Positions 1 through 7,650 of a stretch of DNA of 12,274 nt are shown here, in pieces. The DNA lies in NCBI GenBank assembly GCA_005223375.1, contig RXOD01005848.1, positions 1 to 12,274 of the forward strand, written 5' to 3'. Both the position numbers and the translations under genes were made by a program. The notes beneath the pieces were generated by a model. It was given only the letters and a program-made list of their open reading frames with translations. It had not been told where the DNA came from and did no database searches. This stretch comes from Amoebophrya sp. AT5.2. Taxonomy: Eukaryota > Sar > Dinophyceae > Syndiniales > Amoebophryaceae. Each line of letters opens with the position of its first letter. The first letter of the stretch is position 1.

Positions 1-264
1 CCTGCGGGATTTATCTGCTAGGGGATATTTCAAATTGGCTCCCTTTTCGACCCCGTGTTTTGGATCTACATAAATGGGAGCGAATCCGTCTCAACCATTT
101 TGATCGGAATCAGTCCTGCTCTCCCCCGCCAGCAACAGCACCATCTCCAGCAGGGGGGTCGAGCAGGAGATGGTGCTGTTGCTGGCGGGGGAGAGCAGGG
201 TCTGAGACGGGAAAACAACGACTATCCCCGCGCCGGAGGACCCGAAGATGGAGATGGAGTGAAC
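1..264. other. Upstream region of gene 1, no clear gene
   Basis: No coding segment here can be supported. A frame open from 55 to 426 runs straight through a perfect inverted repeat, and its translation is just the repeat read forward and then backward (Gln/His-rich followed by Gly/Ala-rich), so it is not taken as a gene. The region is most simply the promoter and 5' untranslated region of gene 1, or the tail of an upstream intron. The hairpin described separately is its only strong structure. Confidence 0.5.
115..199. repeat. Perfect 34-bp inverted repeat (long hairpin)
   Basis: Bases 115-148 are the exact reverse complement of bases 166-199, with a 17-base loop (149-165). The arm starts CCTGCTCTCCCC and ends CACCATCTCC. 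A second, shorter stem lies outside it: CCGTCTCA at 86-93 pairs with TGAGACGG at 203-210, so the complete nested structure covers 86-210. The interior is asymmetric, with 21 unpaired bases on the left side and 3 on the right. No clear target-site duplication is visible at either edge. The lack of mismatches implies a recent origin or strong constraint. It could be a small inverted-repeat mobile element or introner-like unit, a snap-back duplication, or a transcribed hairpin in the 5' leader of gene 1. Confidence 0.9.
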
Positions 265-3200
265 ATGGGGCCGTCGGCGGAAGGTACTCAACTTTTTGAT
301 AGTGCAAAGAACTTCGGAAGTCATCTGTTGCGCCCTGATGTCATGGCGGATCTCCTTTATCTCCAATGCATCTCGCCGCGAACTCCGAACACCATCTCGC
401 TCTCATCTGGTGGATCTTTTCCTTGAGTTTGAGTAACGCTATCGCTAACCCAAGAGCACATCAGCATCAACACCTCCATCTCACAAGATTGAAACACAAT
501 CAATCAGATTCCCCCACTGGCAGTGCTACTGTGGAGACGCTTGACCCCTCCCCCGAATACCAGCGCGATTCGGCCAGACCACCCCCCGGCGCCCAGGCCG
601 AGGATCTCGTCCACCCGCGGGATCTTCACCTCCACGACGTGCCCGTTCAAGCCGCTTCCGCGGGGAAGACGGGCCAGTACTTTTCGGCCCCTGCTGCGGG
701 GATGCTCCCACGGGAGGGCAGTGGGATTGGGAGCGACCAGCAGCAACCGCTGCAGCATCTCGGAGTGTATCCTGTTCAAGATTTGAGTCTCCAGCCCCCG
801 CCTCATCAAGGGGGTTTAGTTGTTCTTCAACAGCAACAGCCATTCCTTCCTCCGTCCGCGCGCAGCGAAGGCGAAGGCAGCGCGCCGAACGTGATGTGCG
901 GGGGCCCAAATGGACCCCAGCTCGCCAATCGGGACGTGCAGTATAATCCCGCCGTTCCTTTACTCACCGGAGGTCCGCGGTTCATCAATCTGCAGCAGGC
1001 GCCGCTCCCCGGAATCGGCGCGCGCACGAGCGTCGGGGGCGCCGCAACGCCGGGCAGCAACCATCCGGAAAGCACGACCGGAACTCCCGGGAGATCCGCA
1101 CGAGGAGGGGTTCTTGGGCAGCAGCAGCAGTTCGGTGGCCAGGGGTTTCACCTCCAGAGCGTGCCTAATGTGCCCACCCATCTCTCCTCCGGCGGGACGC
1201 CGAAGCTGGGCGCCAAGTTTCCAAACAGCATAGATCCGACGTCGAGGAACTACTCCCGCGGGGGCGGTGGAGGAGCGATCTCTTCATCATCAAATCAGCG
1301 ATTTCTGCATCTTTCCATCCCGCTCGACGAGGAAACGACGCCCTCGTTCCCGCCGGAGCACCTCCAGAGCATGGAAACGGAGAAGTTGTTCGAAAGGTTG
1401 CAGTGGTGCCTTGGGTTGCGGTTCGACACGAGTCACCACCGGTTGGGGGTTCTTTACGACGACGAGGAGGTGCTAGACTACAAAAAGCAGGTGCTGAAGC
1501 GGTTCGCAAAGAACGTGGAGAATTCGGAAGAACATAGGCGGGGAAGATCAGCGATTTGGTATGTAAAAGCGCCGGGCGGTTATTTCAGAGATTGTTCCCC
1601 AGTGATGTGGGGCGTACGAGTAGAAGAAGGTGCTGGGTCTCTCGCAGGCGACGAGCCATCGGGAGGTAGAGGAAATTGGAGTTGAGTGAGCTAGAGCTAC
1701 TGCTAGTGCTACTGGCTAGTAGAACAATGGAGATAGGACGTCGACCCGAAAGCAGGGCAAAGGATAAAGCGGGCATTTAGCGTGGCGATTGGTTGTCAGC
1801 AACAGGGCGGCGCAGGAATGTGCCAGTCTTGCCAACCGCATAGCTCCGCCTGTTTTCTTAGTACTGCAGCACTTTTCACTTAGCCACTGACGTAAGTTAG
1901 TACCATCGCTGGTCCCTTCCATAAAGCACAGGAATGTGCTTCACGACCTCGCCGACAAAGCGTTTGACGGTGAGTCGCTTCAAAACAACGCCTTGTCCGA
2001 GCGCGTGAAGGTGGAGCTCCTCGCCTACCGCCGCGCGCTGGACGAGCAGGAGCTTTCCCACCGCGAAAAAATAAACGGCCTCCAAACCGCGCACGCTGCG
2101 GAGCTGGAGAAACGGCGCGAGTCGCATATGGAAGAGCTGCAAACCGCGGAGGCAAAGCTGCAGGAAAAACTGGAGGAGCAAAGAGCGCTGCACGAACAAC
2201 GTTTGAACAATCTGAAGGAAACGCTGAAGGAAACCCAGGCGGAGTTGGATCGGGTGGACAAACTGGGCCGCGAGAGAAAGGATCAACTAGAAGAGAACGA
2301 AGGGAAAATTGCCATGCTGGAGGGAGAAAAAGAAGAAGTGGAGGTACTACTGGAACTCGCACTAAGACTATGAATGTCTATGCCGATTAGTAGTACAGTA
2401 ATAGTTAATGTTTGCAATTGTACTTGTACGCCTGCGCTTACGCTCCTGTACAGTTGTGATTCGTGGAAAATTCTTTTTCGACGAACATCCCCCCAGGACC
2501 AGCTCCGCACCGCCACCGACGAAATCACGGACCGCGAGCAGAACCTGCAGCAGCTGCTGAGCGCCCACAGCAGTTTGCAGGCTGCGCACGGCTCCCTCTC
2601 CGCGGAATACCAGTCCCTGCAGTCCGAGTACCAAAGATCGAAAGAGACCCTCACGGCGGAGGTCCGGAAGCTGGAGGAAAACCTAAAAAAACAGGAAGCC
2701 GAAGCGGCGAGGGAGAAGCTGTCGCTACAAGCCTCCAAAGAGCATCTGTACCAGCAGGCAACGCACTTGCAGGGCGAATACGAACAAACGAATACGTTGC
2801 TGCTGGGAGCGAAAGACGAGGCGAAGCAAGCGATCCGGGAGAAGGAAGCGATCGTAGAGAAAATGGCGTTGGAAAAGGAGATGGCGGTAGAGAAACTGAG
2901 GAAGGAAAAAGAGGTAGTAGTGGCCGCGAGTGGTGCTTTTACTGCGCTCGTGTCGATTGTAGCACAGCTTCTTGCTTCTTGTGCATGTCCGTCTGAGTTT
3001 TTCGATTTTGTTGCGCCATGGCCATGATCGGTTGAATGCAAGGCGTGAGCGAGGAGAAATTGATTCAGCTGCTTACTTTGTTCTTTCTTCAATCGAACAG
3101 TACAGCAGCTCGGCCAGCTGCACGGCTAGGCTTTCATACGGACGAGTACAAGAAGTGTATGAGCAACATCTTCATATCTTCTTACTTCAAAAACTACGTA

Positions 3201-5341
3201 CAACTGCACCCATCGCACACCAGGACTTTGCTTCTTTCTCGGTGCAGCAAACGAAGCTCGGTGAGCGCGAGATGCAGAGGTTTTACGACGACCAGGAGAA
3301 GCAGTGGGTCTCTCTCCTCCAACAAAGAGCTGACGAGCTGAAGCAGCAAAAAGCGGACTTCCACGCAAAACTAAAACTCGCCCAAGAGAAGCGCGACACG
3401 GATCTCTTTTCCGAGTACCAGGAGGAGTACGAGAAGACGAAGAGAGAAGCGTCCGAGTTGAAGGCGCGAAACTCGGCGATGCAGAGCAGTTTGCGGGGCG
3501 TGAAAAAAGAGCTCGAAGACACCAAAAAGCAGAACCAAATGCTACTCATGGACCGCACCGACTACGCGGGCAAGCTGCAGAAGGCTCTAGACCAAAAGAG
3601 GAGAATGGAGGAAAAAGTAGAGGAGTTGACCGCGTTCTTGCAGAACAACACGACCTATTCCGAGCAGTTGAGCGCGTCGCGGATGATTGGGAGTAGTAGA
3701 AGTTCCGCGCCGGGGGCGAACTTCCGCAGCGGCAGCGCGGGGGCCCCGGTGTCGAGAAAGGCGTGGGGCGCAGGGCCGGGCGTCGGAGGTGGAGGTGGAA
3801 CTACTGCGAGTGGGGCGCAAAGCGTCGCTGTGATGTCCTCAGCAGCCCCTTCGCGGGGAGAAACGCCGAGACCGGGGCAGAGCCGGGTGGTGGTCGGAGG
3901 TGGTGGAAATAAGAGCACTGGAGCTGTTGTTCCTGCGCAGACCTCCGCACAAAGCAGCAAGCAGTCTAGCATCCCCACGAACAACCCGAGCAAAACTTCG
4001 CCGCGAGGCTCTTCGCCAGGTGGTAATGGCAATGGGTCCTCATCGCATTCGCACCAACAGTCGCCAGTGTTTGCCGCGGCGGCCGCGGCGGACCAGCTCT
4101 CTCCGCATCAAGGTAGTTTCCCTTCTCCGCACCAAGGTAGTAGCAGGAGCGCAACCGCAACGAGTCCTGCGAACGTGGCGGCAGCTGCCGCGGCCGTGAG
4201 CGCCGGACTTCTTGCAGCTGGTGGGGCAGTTGCACAGTCAGGTGCACCAGTCTTGTCCGTTGAACAGACAGGTCGTCCGAACGCTGGTGGATCTCCCCGA
4301 CTACAGCCGCAGACGCAACTACTCATTTCCCGGCCGCCGGCGATGCCGCAGGTCGGGCTTGGTGGAGTGACAACATCTTCAACAATAGTTCAGCACCAAT
4401 ACCACCAGCCACCTTTTCACCATCTGCATCCGCAAACGCAACACCAGTTGCAAAACTATCATACGCGAGCAGCAGGTATTCCAGGAGGTGCCCCAGGAGC
4501 TAGTGGACAGCACCATCAAGTTCCGGGCCATCAACCACAACCTTCCCAACAGCACCCTCCTCAACCCCAACAAGCCGGAGTCGGCGCGATGCCCAGCATT
4601 ATCAATGCCGCGCACAGGTCGAACTTGAAGGGCGGTTCTGCTCGTCCCGCGCCGGCCCCCCTTAATCACCTGGTTTCGCCGCGGATGCTGGGAGCTGCAG
4701 GCGCCATCGTTGGAGCAGGAGGTTCATCTTCGCAACCCCCGCCGTCCCAATTCGGGAGTGCCGTTGGCAGTGCCGTGAATTCCGCGAGCGCGACACCAAA
4801 TGGAGGTGCAGGCGGGGCTGTGCTGGGTCAGATGAACATGTTGACTACAGGGGGCCACAACATGCCGTCGATCGTCCGAGGGGCTTCTGTGTCGCGGGCG
4901 GCTTCGGGGTCGGCTTCTGCGCAGCAAGCTTTTCCTTCCGCATCCGCGTCGATCTTGGACATTTCTTCGATCACGCCGCAGCTCGAACACACCACGCCGG
5001 GACAGACCCCGCATCTCACGCCGAATGTCACGGCCGCACCACCAGCTGGTGGTGCCGCTGTAGCAGGAGTAGAGGGAGGTAGAGGCACAACATCGGGAGA
5101 CAACTCTTTCCAGAGCATTCCTCAGCAGCACACGCCGAACAACCTAACGCCGAACAACCTGACGAGTTCGGTCTTGAATCGGAGCATGTTTGCAGCGGAG
5201 TCGGACGTCGGGCGGGGAGGCGATTCGAAGTTGGGGGCTTTGCTGGACGACCGAGCGCGCATGGAGGCTCTTGTCGCCGCAAAGAAAAAGGAGCTCGCCG
5301 AAAAACGACGCAGAGCCGCAGCGGGGGAGGTGGTAAACTGA
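265..5341 (+). CDS. Gene 1: long coiled-coil protein with disordered flanks (five-exon model)
   Basis: Preferred exons are 265-283, 508-1558, 1932-2343, 2497-2913 and 3248-5341, stop TGA 5339-5341; they sum to 3993 bases, a multiple of three (1330 aa). The family is not recognised. Residues 1 to about 270 are low-complexity Gln/Pro/Gly/Ser. Residues about 275-360 look more globular (KLFERLQWCLGLRF, then YDDEEVLDYKKQVLKRF). From about 375 to 767 there is a nearly continuous Leu/Glu/Lys/Gln heptad coiled coil, kept in register across three exon junctions. Residues about 770-1290 are disordered Gly/Ser/Ala/Gln/Pro with two poly-Ala runs (near 908 and 943). The C-terminus, about 1293-1330, is a basic helix ending KKKELAEKRRRAAAGEVVN. 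No signal peptide or membrane span is evident if the ATG at 265 is used. If instead the ATG at 366 starts the protein with no upstream intron, it has 1371 aa and a hydrophobic, less coding-like N-terminus. A cytoskeletal or scaffold role is inferred from architecture only. Exons from 508 on are firm; the first exon is tentative. Confidence 0.85.
284..507 (+). other. Probable intron 1 of gene 1 (phase 1)
   Basis: The model joins ATGGGGCCGTCGGCGGAAG (265-283) to the exon starting at 508. The donor is GAAG|GTACTC and the acceptor CAATCAATCAG|ATTCC. The split codon G|AT gives Asp and the frame continues correctly into SPTGSATVE. A CTAAC branch-point-like motif lies inside at about 447-451. The interval is visibly A/T-richer than the exon after it, and its translation in the downstream frame is hydrophobic and His-rich, unlike the rest of the protein. 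The alternative is that the open frame from ATG 366 is genuinely coding. Transcript data would decide. Confidence 0.45.
1559..1931 (+). other. Intron 2 of gene 1 (GT-AG, phase 2, 373 bases)
   Basis: The donor GATTTG|GTATGT is a near-ideal eukaryotic 5' splice site, and the acceptor is AAAGCACAG|GAATGTG. Splicing makes the codon TG|G (Trp), giving AIW-NVLHDLADKAF and continuing directly into the coiled-coil frame. Without splicing the frame stops at TGA 1683-1685. The 11-base sequence CAGGAATGTGC, which spans the acceptor, also occurs 116 bases upstream inside the intron (1813-1823). Confidence 0.85.
2344..2496 (+). other. Intron 3 of gene 1 (GT-AG, phase 0, 153 bases)
   Basis: The donor is GTGGAG|GTACTA and the acceptor ACATCCCCCCAG|GACCAG, preceded by a TTCTTTTTCG pyrimidine stretch. 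Splicing joins EGEKEEVE to DQLRTATDEI in frame, so the coiled-coil heptads continue without a break. Retention gives an in-frame TGA at 2371-2373, so the intron is needed even though its length is a multiple of three. Confidence 0.9.
2914..3247 (+). other. Intron 4 of gene 1 (GT-AG, phase 0, 334 bases)
   Basis: The donor is AAAGAG|GTAGTA. The preferred acceptor is TTCTTTCTCGGTGCAG|CAAACG, which has a good pyrimidine tract and joins LRKEKE to QTKLGEREMQRF. A second in-frame acceptor exists at CACACCAG|GACTTT (exon from 3224), which would add the eight residues DFASFSVQ; both keep phase 0. Retention would stop translation at TGA 3025-3027. Confidence 0.85.
4102..4143 (+). repeat. Imperfect tandem repeat encoding SPHQGS
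   Basis: Two copies of a unit reading TCTCCGCATCAAGGTAGT and TCTCCGCACCAAGGTAGT encode SPHQGS twice, between the two poly-Ala runs of gene 1. The copies differ by a synonymous change. This suggests that the disordered C-terminal half of gene 1 grows by short in-frame duplications. Confidence 0.7.
5132..5161 (+). repeat. 15-base tandem duplication encoding TPNNL
   Basis: ACGCCGAACAACCTA at 5132-5146 is followed directly by ACGCCGAACAACCTG at 5147-5161. In frame they encode TPNNL twice (residues 1262-1271 in the 1330-aa model). Only the third position of the last codon differs, which points to a recent duplication or constraint on the protein sequence. Confidence 0.85.
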
Positions 5342-5442
5342 GACCGATTGAGCGTAGATAAGTACTGTCACAGGTGTCGTAGTCGTTCAACATTTACTGA
5401 CAGACAGACAGGCTAAAGCTAACCTAAGTAATGCCATGGGTG

Positions 5443-5500
5443 GATTTTGCATTGACCTAAAAAAACGAGACCACGTGTAGTTGCCAGATTTTGCATTGAC
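5443..5500. repeat. 14-base direct repeat GATTTTGCATTGAC
   Basis: Identical copies lie at 5443-5456 and 5487-5500, 30 bases apart, about 100 bases downstream of the gene 1 stop. They could be a local duplication or a repeated 3'-UTR or terminator element; the sequence does not distinguish these. Confidence 0.8.
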
Positions 5501-5910
5501 GGTGAAGATAGGATGCAATCGATACGAAACAAGATGAAGATTACTCAACAGCATAATTTAGCGACCAAGTATACAAGCGTAGCCGTAGCAATTACAGTCG
5601 AAAACAACATGCTGACATTCACAATGCGAACAAGAAGAGAAACAGCCACAGCCTCCAATGTAAAAATTTTGCGTCGGAGAACGACGACCCCGCAACGAAT
5701 GAAGAATGAATTTGAATCTGTACAGTTCGAAACGCAGAAGTGCCGAGCAGAAGGCAGAGAGCAGAGACCTGACGAGGACGAGCACGGCCGCTCATAAGAA
5801 GGAGCCCGCAGTATCTACAGATTCAATCATTCTAAACCGATTCCGGTTCCCTGCAAGATCCTCGGTGGAATTATTCGCAATTCAGGCTACAGTGACTGTC
5901 ACAGATCAAG

Positions 5911-5924
5911 ATGAAGATCTTCAT
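5911..5924. repeat. 14-base perfect palindrome ATGAAGATCTTCAT
   Basis: The sequence is its own reverse complement. It lies just after a small GTGAC-T-GTCAC hairpin (about 5892-5902) and sits inside wider GATCA/TGATC arms. It could be a dimeric protein binding site, but nothing else supports a function. Confidence 0.6.
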
Positions 5925-5966
5925 GTTTATGATCGGTTGAAACCAAACTCGCGTGACCTGCACTTT

Positions 5967-6040
5967 CTTTCTGATCTGAGTAGTCATAGTCTCTTTCTGA
6001 GAGTGAGACGATCTAGAATCTAGATCAGAAAGAGACTACT
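5967..6040. repeat. Inverted repeat with alternative pairings
   Basis: TAGTCTCTTTCTGA (5987-6000) is the exact reverse complement of TCAGAAAGAGACTA (6025-6038), with a 24-base loop. The same right arm can instead pair with CTTTCTGATCT (5967-5977 with 6022-6032) and AGTAGTC (5979-5985 with 6034-6040). The loop and right arm also contain GATCTAGA-A-TCTAGATC (6010-6026), a near-palindrome that competes for the same bases. The left side therefore carries two partial, permuted copies of the complement of one right arm. Confidence 0.8.
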
Positions 6041-6072
6041 GAATCGTGGTGCCCGTGCGTGTGTGACGTTGC

Positions 6073-6096
6073 AGATCCAGATCCAGATCCAGATCA
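6073..6096 (+). repeat. Hexanucleotide microsatellite AGATCC
   Basis: Three perfect AGATCC units are followed by AGATCA. It is a simple tandem repeat in the spacer between the two genes. Confidence 0.85.
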
Positions 6097-6269
6097 GACA
6101 CCGTATGGAAGATAAAGATATGGAACGAAAAAAAAAAAATCGTGCAGAAGATCAATCGATGAAACAAAACGCCATCATTGTGCATTTCCTTTTTTTTCCA
6201 AATAACTCATCGACAGGAGGAGGAGCTAAGTGCTATTTTTTCGATGCTAGTGCTATAGGCAAGCGGCCG

Positions 6270-6366
6270 TCGCTTTCTTTCTCTAGAAAAGTATAGACTG
6301 GTGGCGAAATCGAAATTCCTCGAACACTTTTCGATTTCCTGAGACGTATCTATAGAGAAAGAGCGA
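6270..6366. repeat. Nested inverted repeat in the spacer
   Basis: The inner stem is perfect: GAAATCGAAA (6306-6315) with TTTCGATTTC (6329-6338), loop 13 bases. An imperfect outer stem pairs TCGCTTTCTTTCTCTAG (6270-6286) with CTATAGAGAAAGAGCGA (6350-6366), allowing small bulges. The full structure spans about 97 bases. It may be a decayed inverted-repeat element or a transcribed hairpin. Confidence 0.65.
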
Positions 6367-7486
6367 TCCACTAGATCGTAGCTTTAGCTAACCAATCATC
6401 AACCTACTTGAAGCCACTTCATCCAAGGCGAAATCGTCCTTCCGCACTTTTCTTTTTACTTCGATCCGATAAATCCACCTGAAATTTGTTTAAATTGGTA
6501 CTAGTACTAAAGCTTTAATTACCTAGATTCCACCGACCTTGTTACAAGTTCTTTCTTGAAGTTCTTTCGGCATTGCCATTGTATGTAGGATTTTTGATCG
6601 CGGAACGACATCCTACTCGACTGTCCCAGAAATAAGACAGAGAGAAGGAGAAAGAACCTGCTCATCTCTACCAGCTCCACGAGGACAACGACCTACTAAT
6701 TCTGTACCACGCGAGTGTAGTAGCCCTATCCCCTGCTGCACATCCTGCTTACATCCTTTACAGGTTCTTTTCCGTTCTTACACAGTCGAAGTCACGACAG
6801 TGTATGCCGTCATAAAATACCTGGGACCCTCCATCAAGCGCCGTGCCTGCGAGCTTAAATTGATCGCTTCAGTGGGATCGTAACCAGCTCGGACATCGTG
6901 CTACTTCTACCCAAGCAACAAGAACTCCCTTTTTTAGACAACGAACCTACAGTCACAGTCACGTTCTGCGGACATCGAAATTATTTTTAGAAGTTTGTAC
7001 CTATACCCTAAAAAAAAAAAATTGCTATTAGATCTGATTCGACCACGACCACTTCAGCACGAGGACTTCCTTACTCATCTGCTTTTTTTTGTGTCGCCTG
7101 ATCGGCCGACACCCTTGTTTCGCCTCTCCAGCGGAAGAAGCACTTGCTCTGCTGGTGGAGAAGCGAAACAGAAACCCCGGGCTCAGAAACAGAAACTCCA
7201 AAACTTAATTGGCACACCCTAAATTGCCGCACCCTTGCGCTTCCCGCGTCGAATTACAACCATCTTCAAGGCCACGACTCACTTGCTCAATGCCCTGGAC
7301 CGTCAACATCAAAACGGCTCAGATCATTTAATTCCAGAACCGACGTTTTACCATACGTACTACATCTACCTAATCGTAATGGCCGCGACATTTGGATTTG
7401 TCGCCTAAGACTACGAGCACGACTTCTCTACTGCCTACAACTATATTTGACAATGAATGATCGGACCACCGACCTAATGCCGTCCG

Positions 7487-7496
7487 TATAAAAAAA
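7487..7496 (+). promoter_or_regulatory. TATA-like stretch upstream of gene 2
   Basis: TATAAAAAAA lies 155 bases before the ATG of gene 2. It is the best TATA-box-like sequence close to the gene. In an A/T-rich spacer such a match can arise by chance, and some protists, including dinoflagellates, often lack TATA boxes, so this is only a candidate. Confidence 0.25.
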
Positions 7497-7500
7497 GGTG

Positions 7501-7516
7501 GTTTATTGCTTTGCAG
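7501..7516 (+). promoter_or_regulatory. Splice-acceptor-like site in the gene 2 leader
   Basis: GTTTATTGCTTTGCAG resembles a pyrimidine-rich 3' splice site and lies 134 bases upstream of ATG 7651. It is followed at 7519-7521 by a TAA in the frame of gene 2, so any exon starting here would be leader only. It could end a 5'-UTR intron or be a spliced-leader trans-splicing site if the organism uses that process. There is no direct evidence for either. Confidence 0.25.
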
Positions 7517-7581
7517 TATAAGGAACGTCGTTAAAACTAAAAGTTAGATCTAGTCAGCGTTTCTTACAAGAACGCAATTTT

Positions 7582-7639
7582 AAAAAAGCTTCTTGTTGCC
7601 GTTCTGCTGAACGGTTCAACAGCAACGAGAAGCTTTTTT
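7582..7639 (+). promoter_or_regulatory. Stem-loop in the 5' leader next to the gene 2 start codon
   Basis: AAAAAAGCTTCTTGTTGC (7582-7599) pairs with GCAACGAGAAGCTTTTTT (7622-7639): 18 positions with one mismatch that becomes a G-U pair in RNA. Within the loop, CCGTTC (7599-7604) and GAACGG (7609-7614) form a second hairpin with a TGCT loop. The structure ends 11 bases before ATG 7651, so if transcribed it would sit directly in front of the start codon. The right arm ends in a T6 run, like an intrinsic terminator, but that placement would be odd for an expressed gene. A role in translational control, or an inserted inverted-repeat element, is inference. Confidence 0.75.
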
Positions 7640-7650
7640 CGGTTGTAGCC

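Larger units (their letters stand above)
5342..7581. other. Intergenic spacer, no convincing gene
   Basis: About 2.2 kb between the stop of gene 1 and the leader hairpin of gene 2. Open frames here are 105 codons or fewer, of mixed composition, full of simple-sequence residues, and none shows domain-like sequence on either strand. The stretch holds the 3' end of gene 1 (no AATAAA signal noticed), a GACAGACAGACAG microsatellite at about 5399-5411, a 14-base direct repeat, several inverted repeats between 5911 and 6366, AGATCC repeats at 6073-6096, A12 tracts at 6128-6139 and 7010-7021, and the presumed promoter of gene 2. The stretch 6400-6990 shows nothing I can name. Confidence 0.6.

Noticed and set aside
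55..426. Open frame across the 34-bp hairpin
   Set aside because: Its central part is the inverted repeat translated in both directions, it starts at GTG, and it has no domain-like sequence. A non-coding hairpin explains it better.
1880..2362. Reverse-strand 160-codon frame (and 2283-3092 reverse, 269 codons)
   Set aside because: These are antisense shadows of the coiled-coil exons. Reading Glu/Lys/Gln-rich coding in reverse gives Ser/Phe/Cys/Leu-rich sequence, and the forward frame has clear heptads and splice sites.
6128..6139. A12 tract, with another A12 at 7010-7021, as possible retroposed poly(A) tails
   Set aside because: There is no retroposed coding sequence upstream of either tract and no target-site duplication visible. 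Simple A runs are expected in an A/T-rich spacer.
5513..7491. Several frames of 69-115 codons in the spacer (5513-5797, 5706-6023, 6063-6296, 6995-7222, 7144-7491)
   Set aside because: They overlap one another or run through simple repeats and A tracts, and they lack the exon-like base composition of the two genes. No splice model joins them to either gene.
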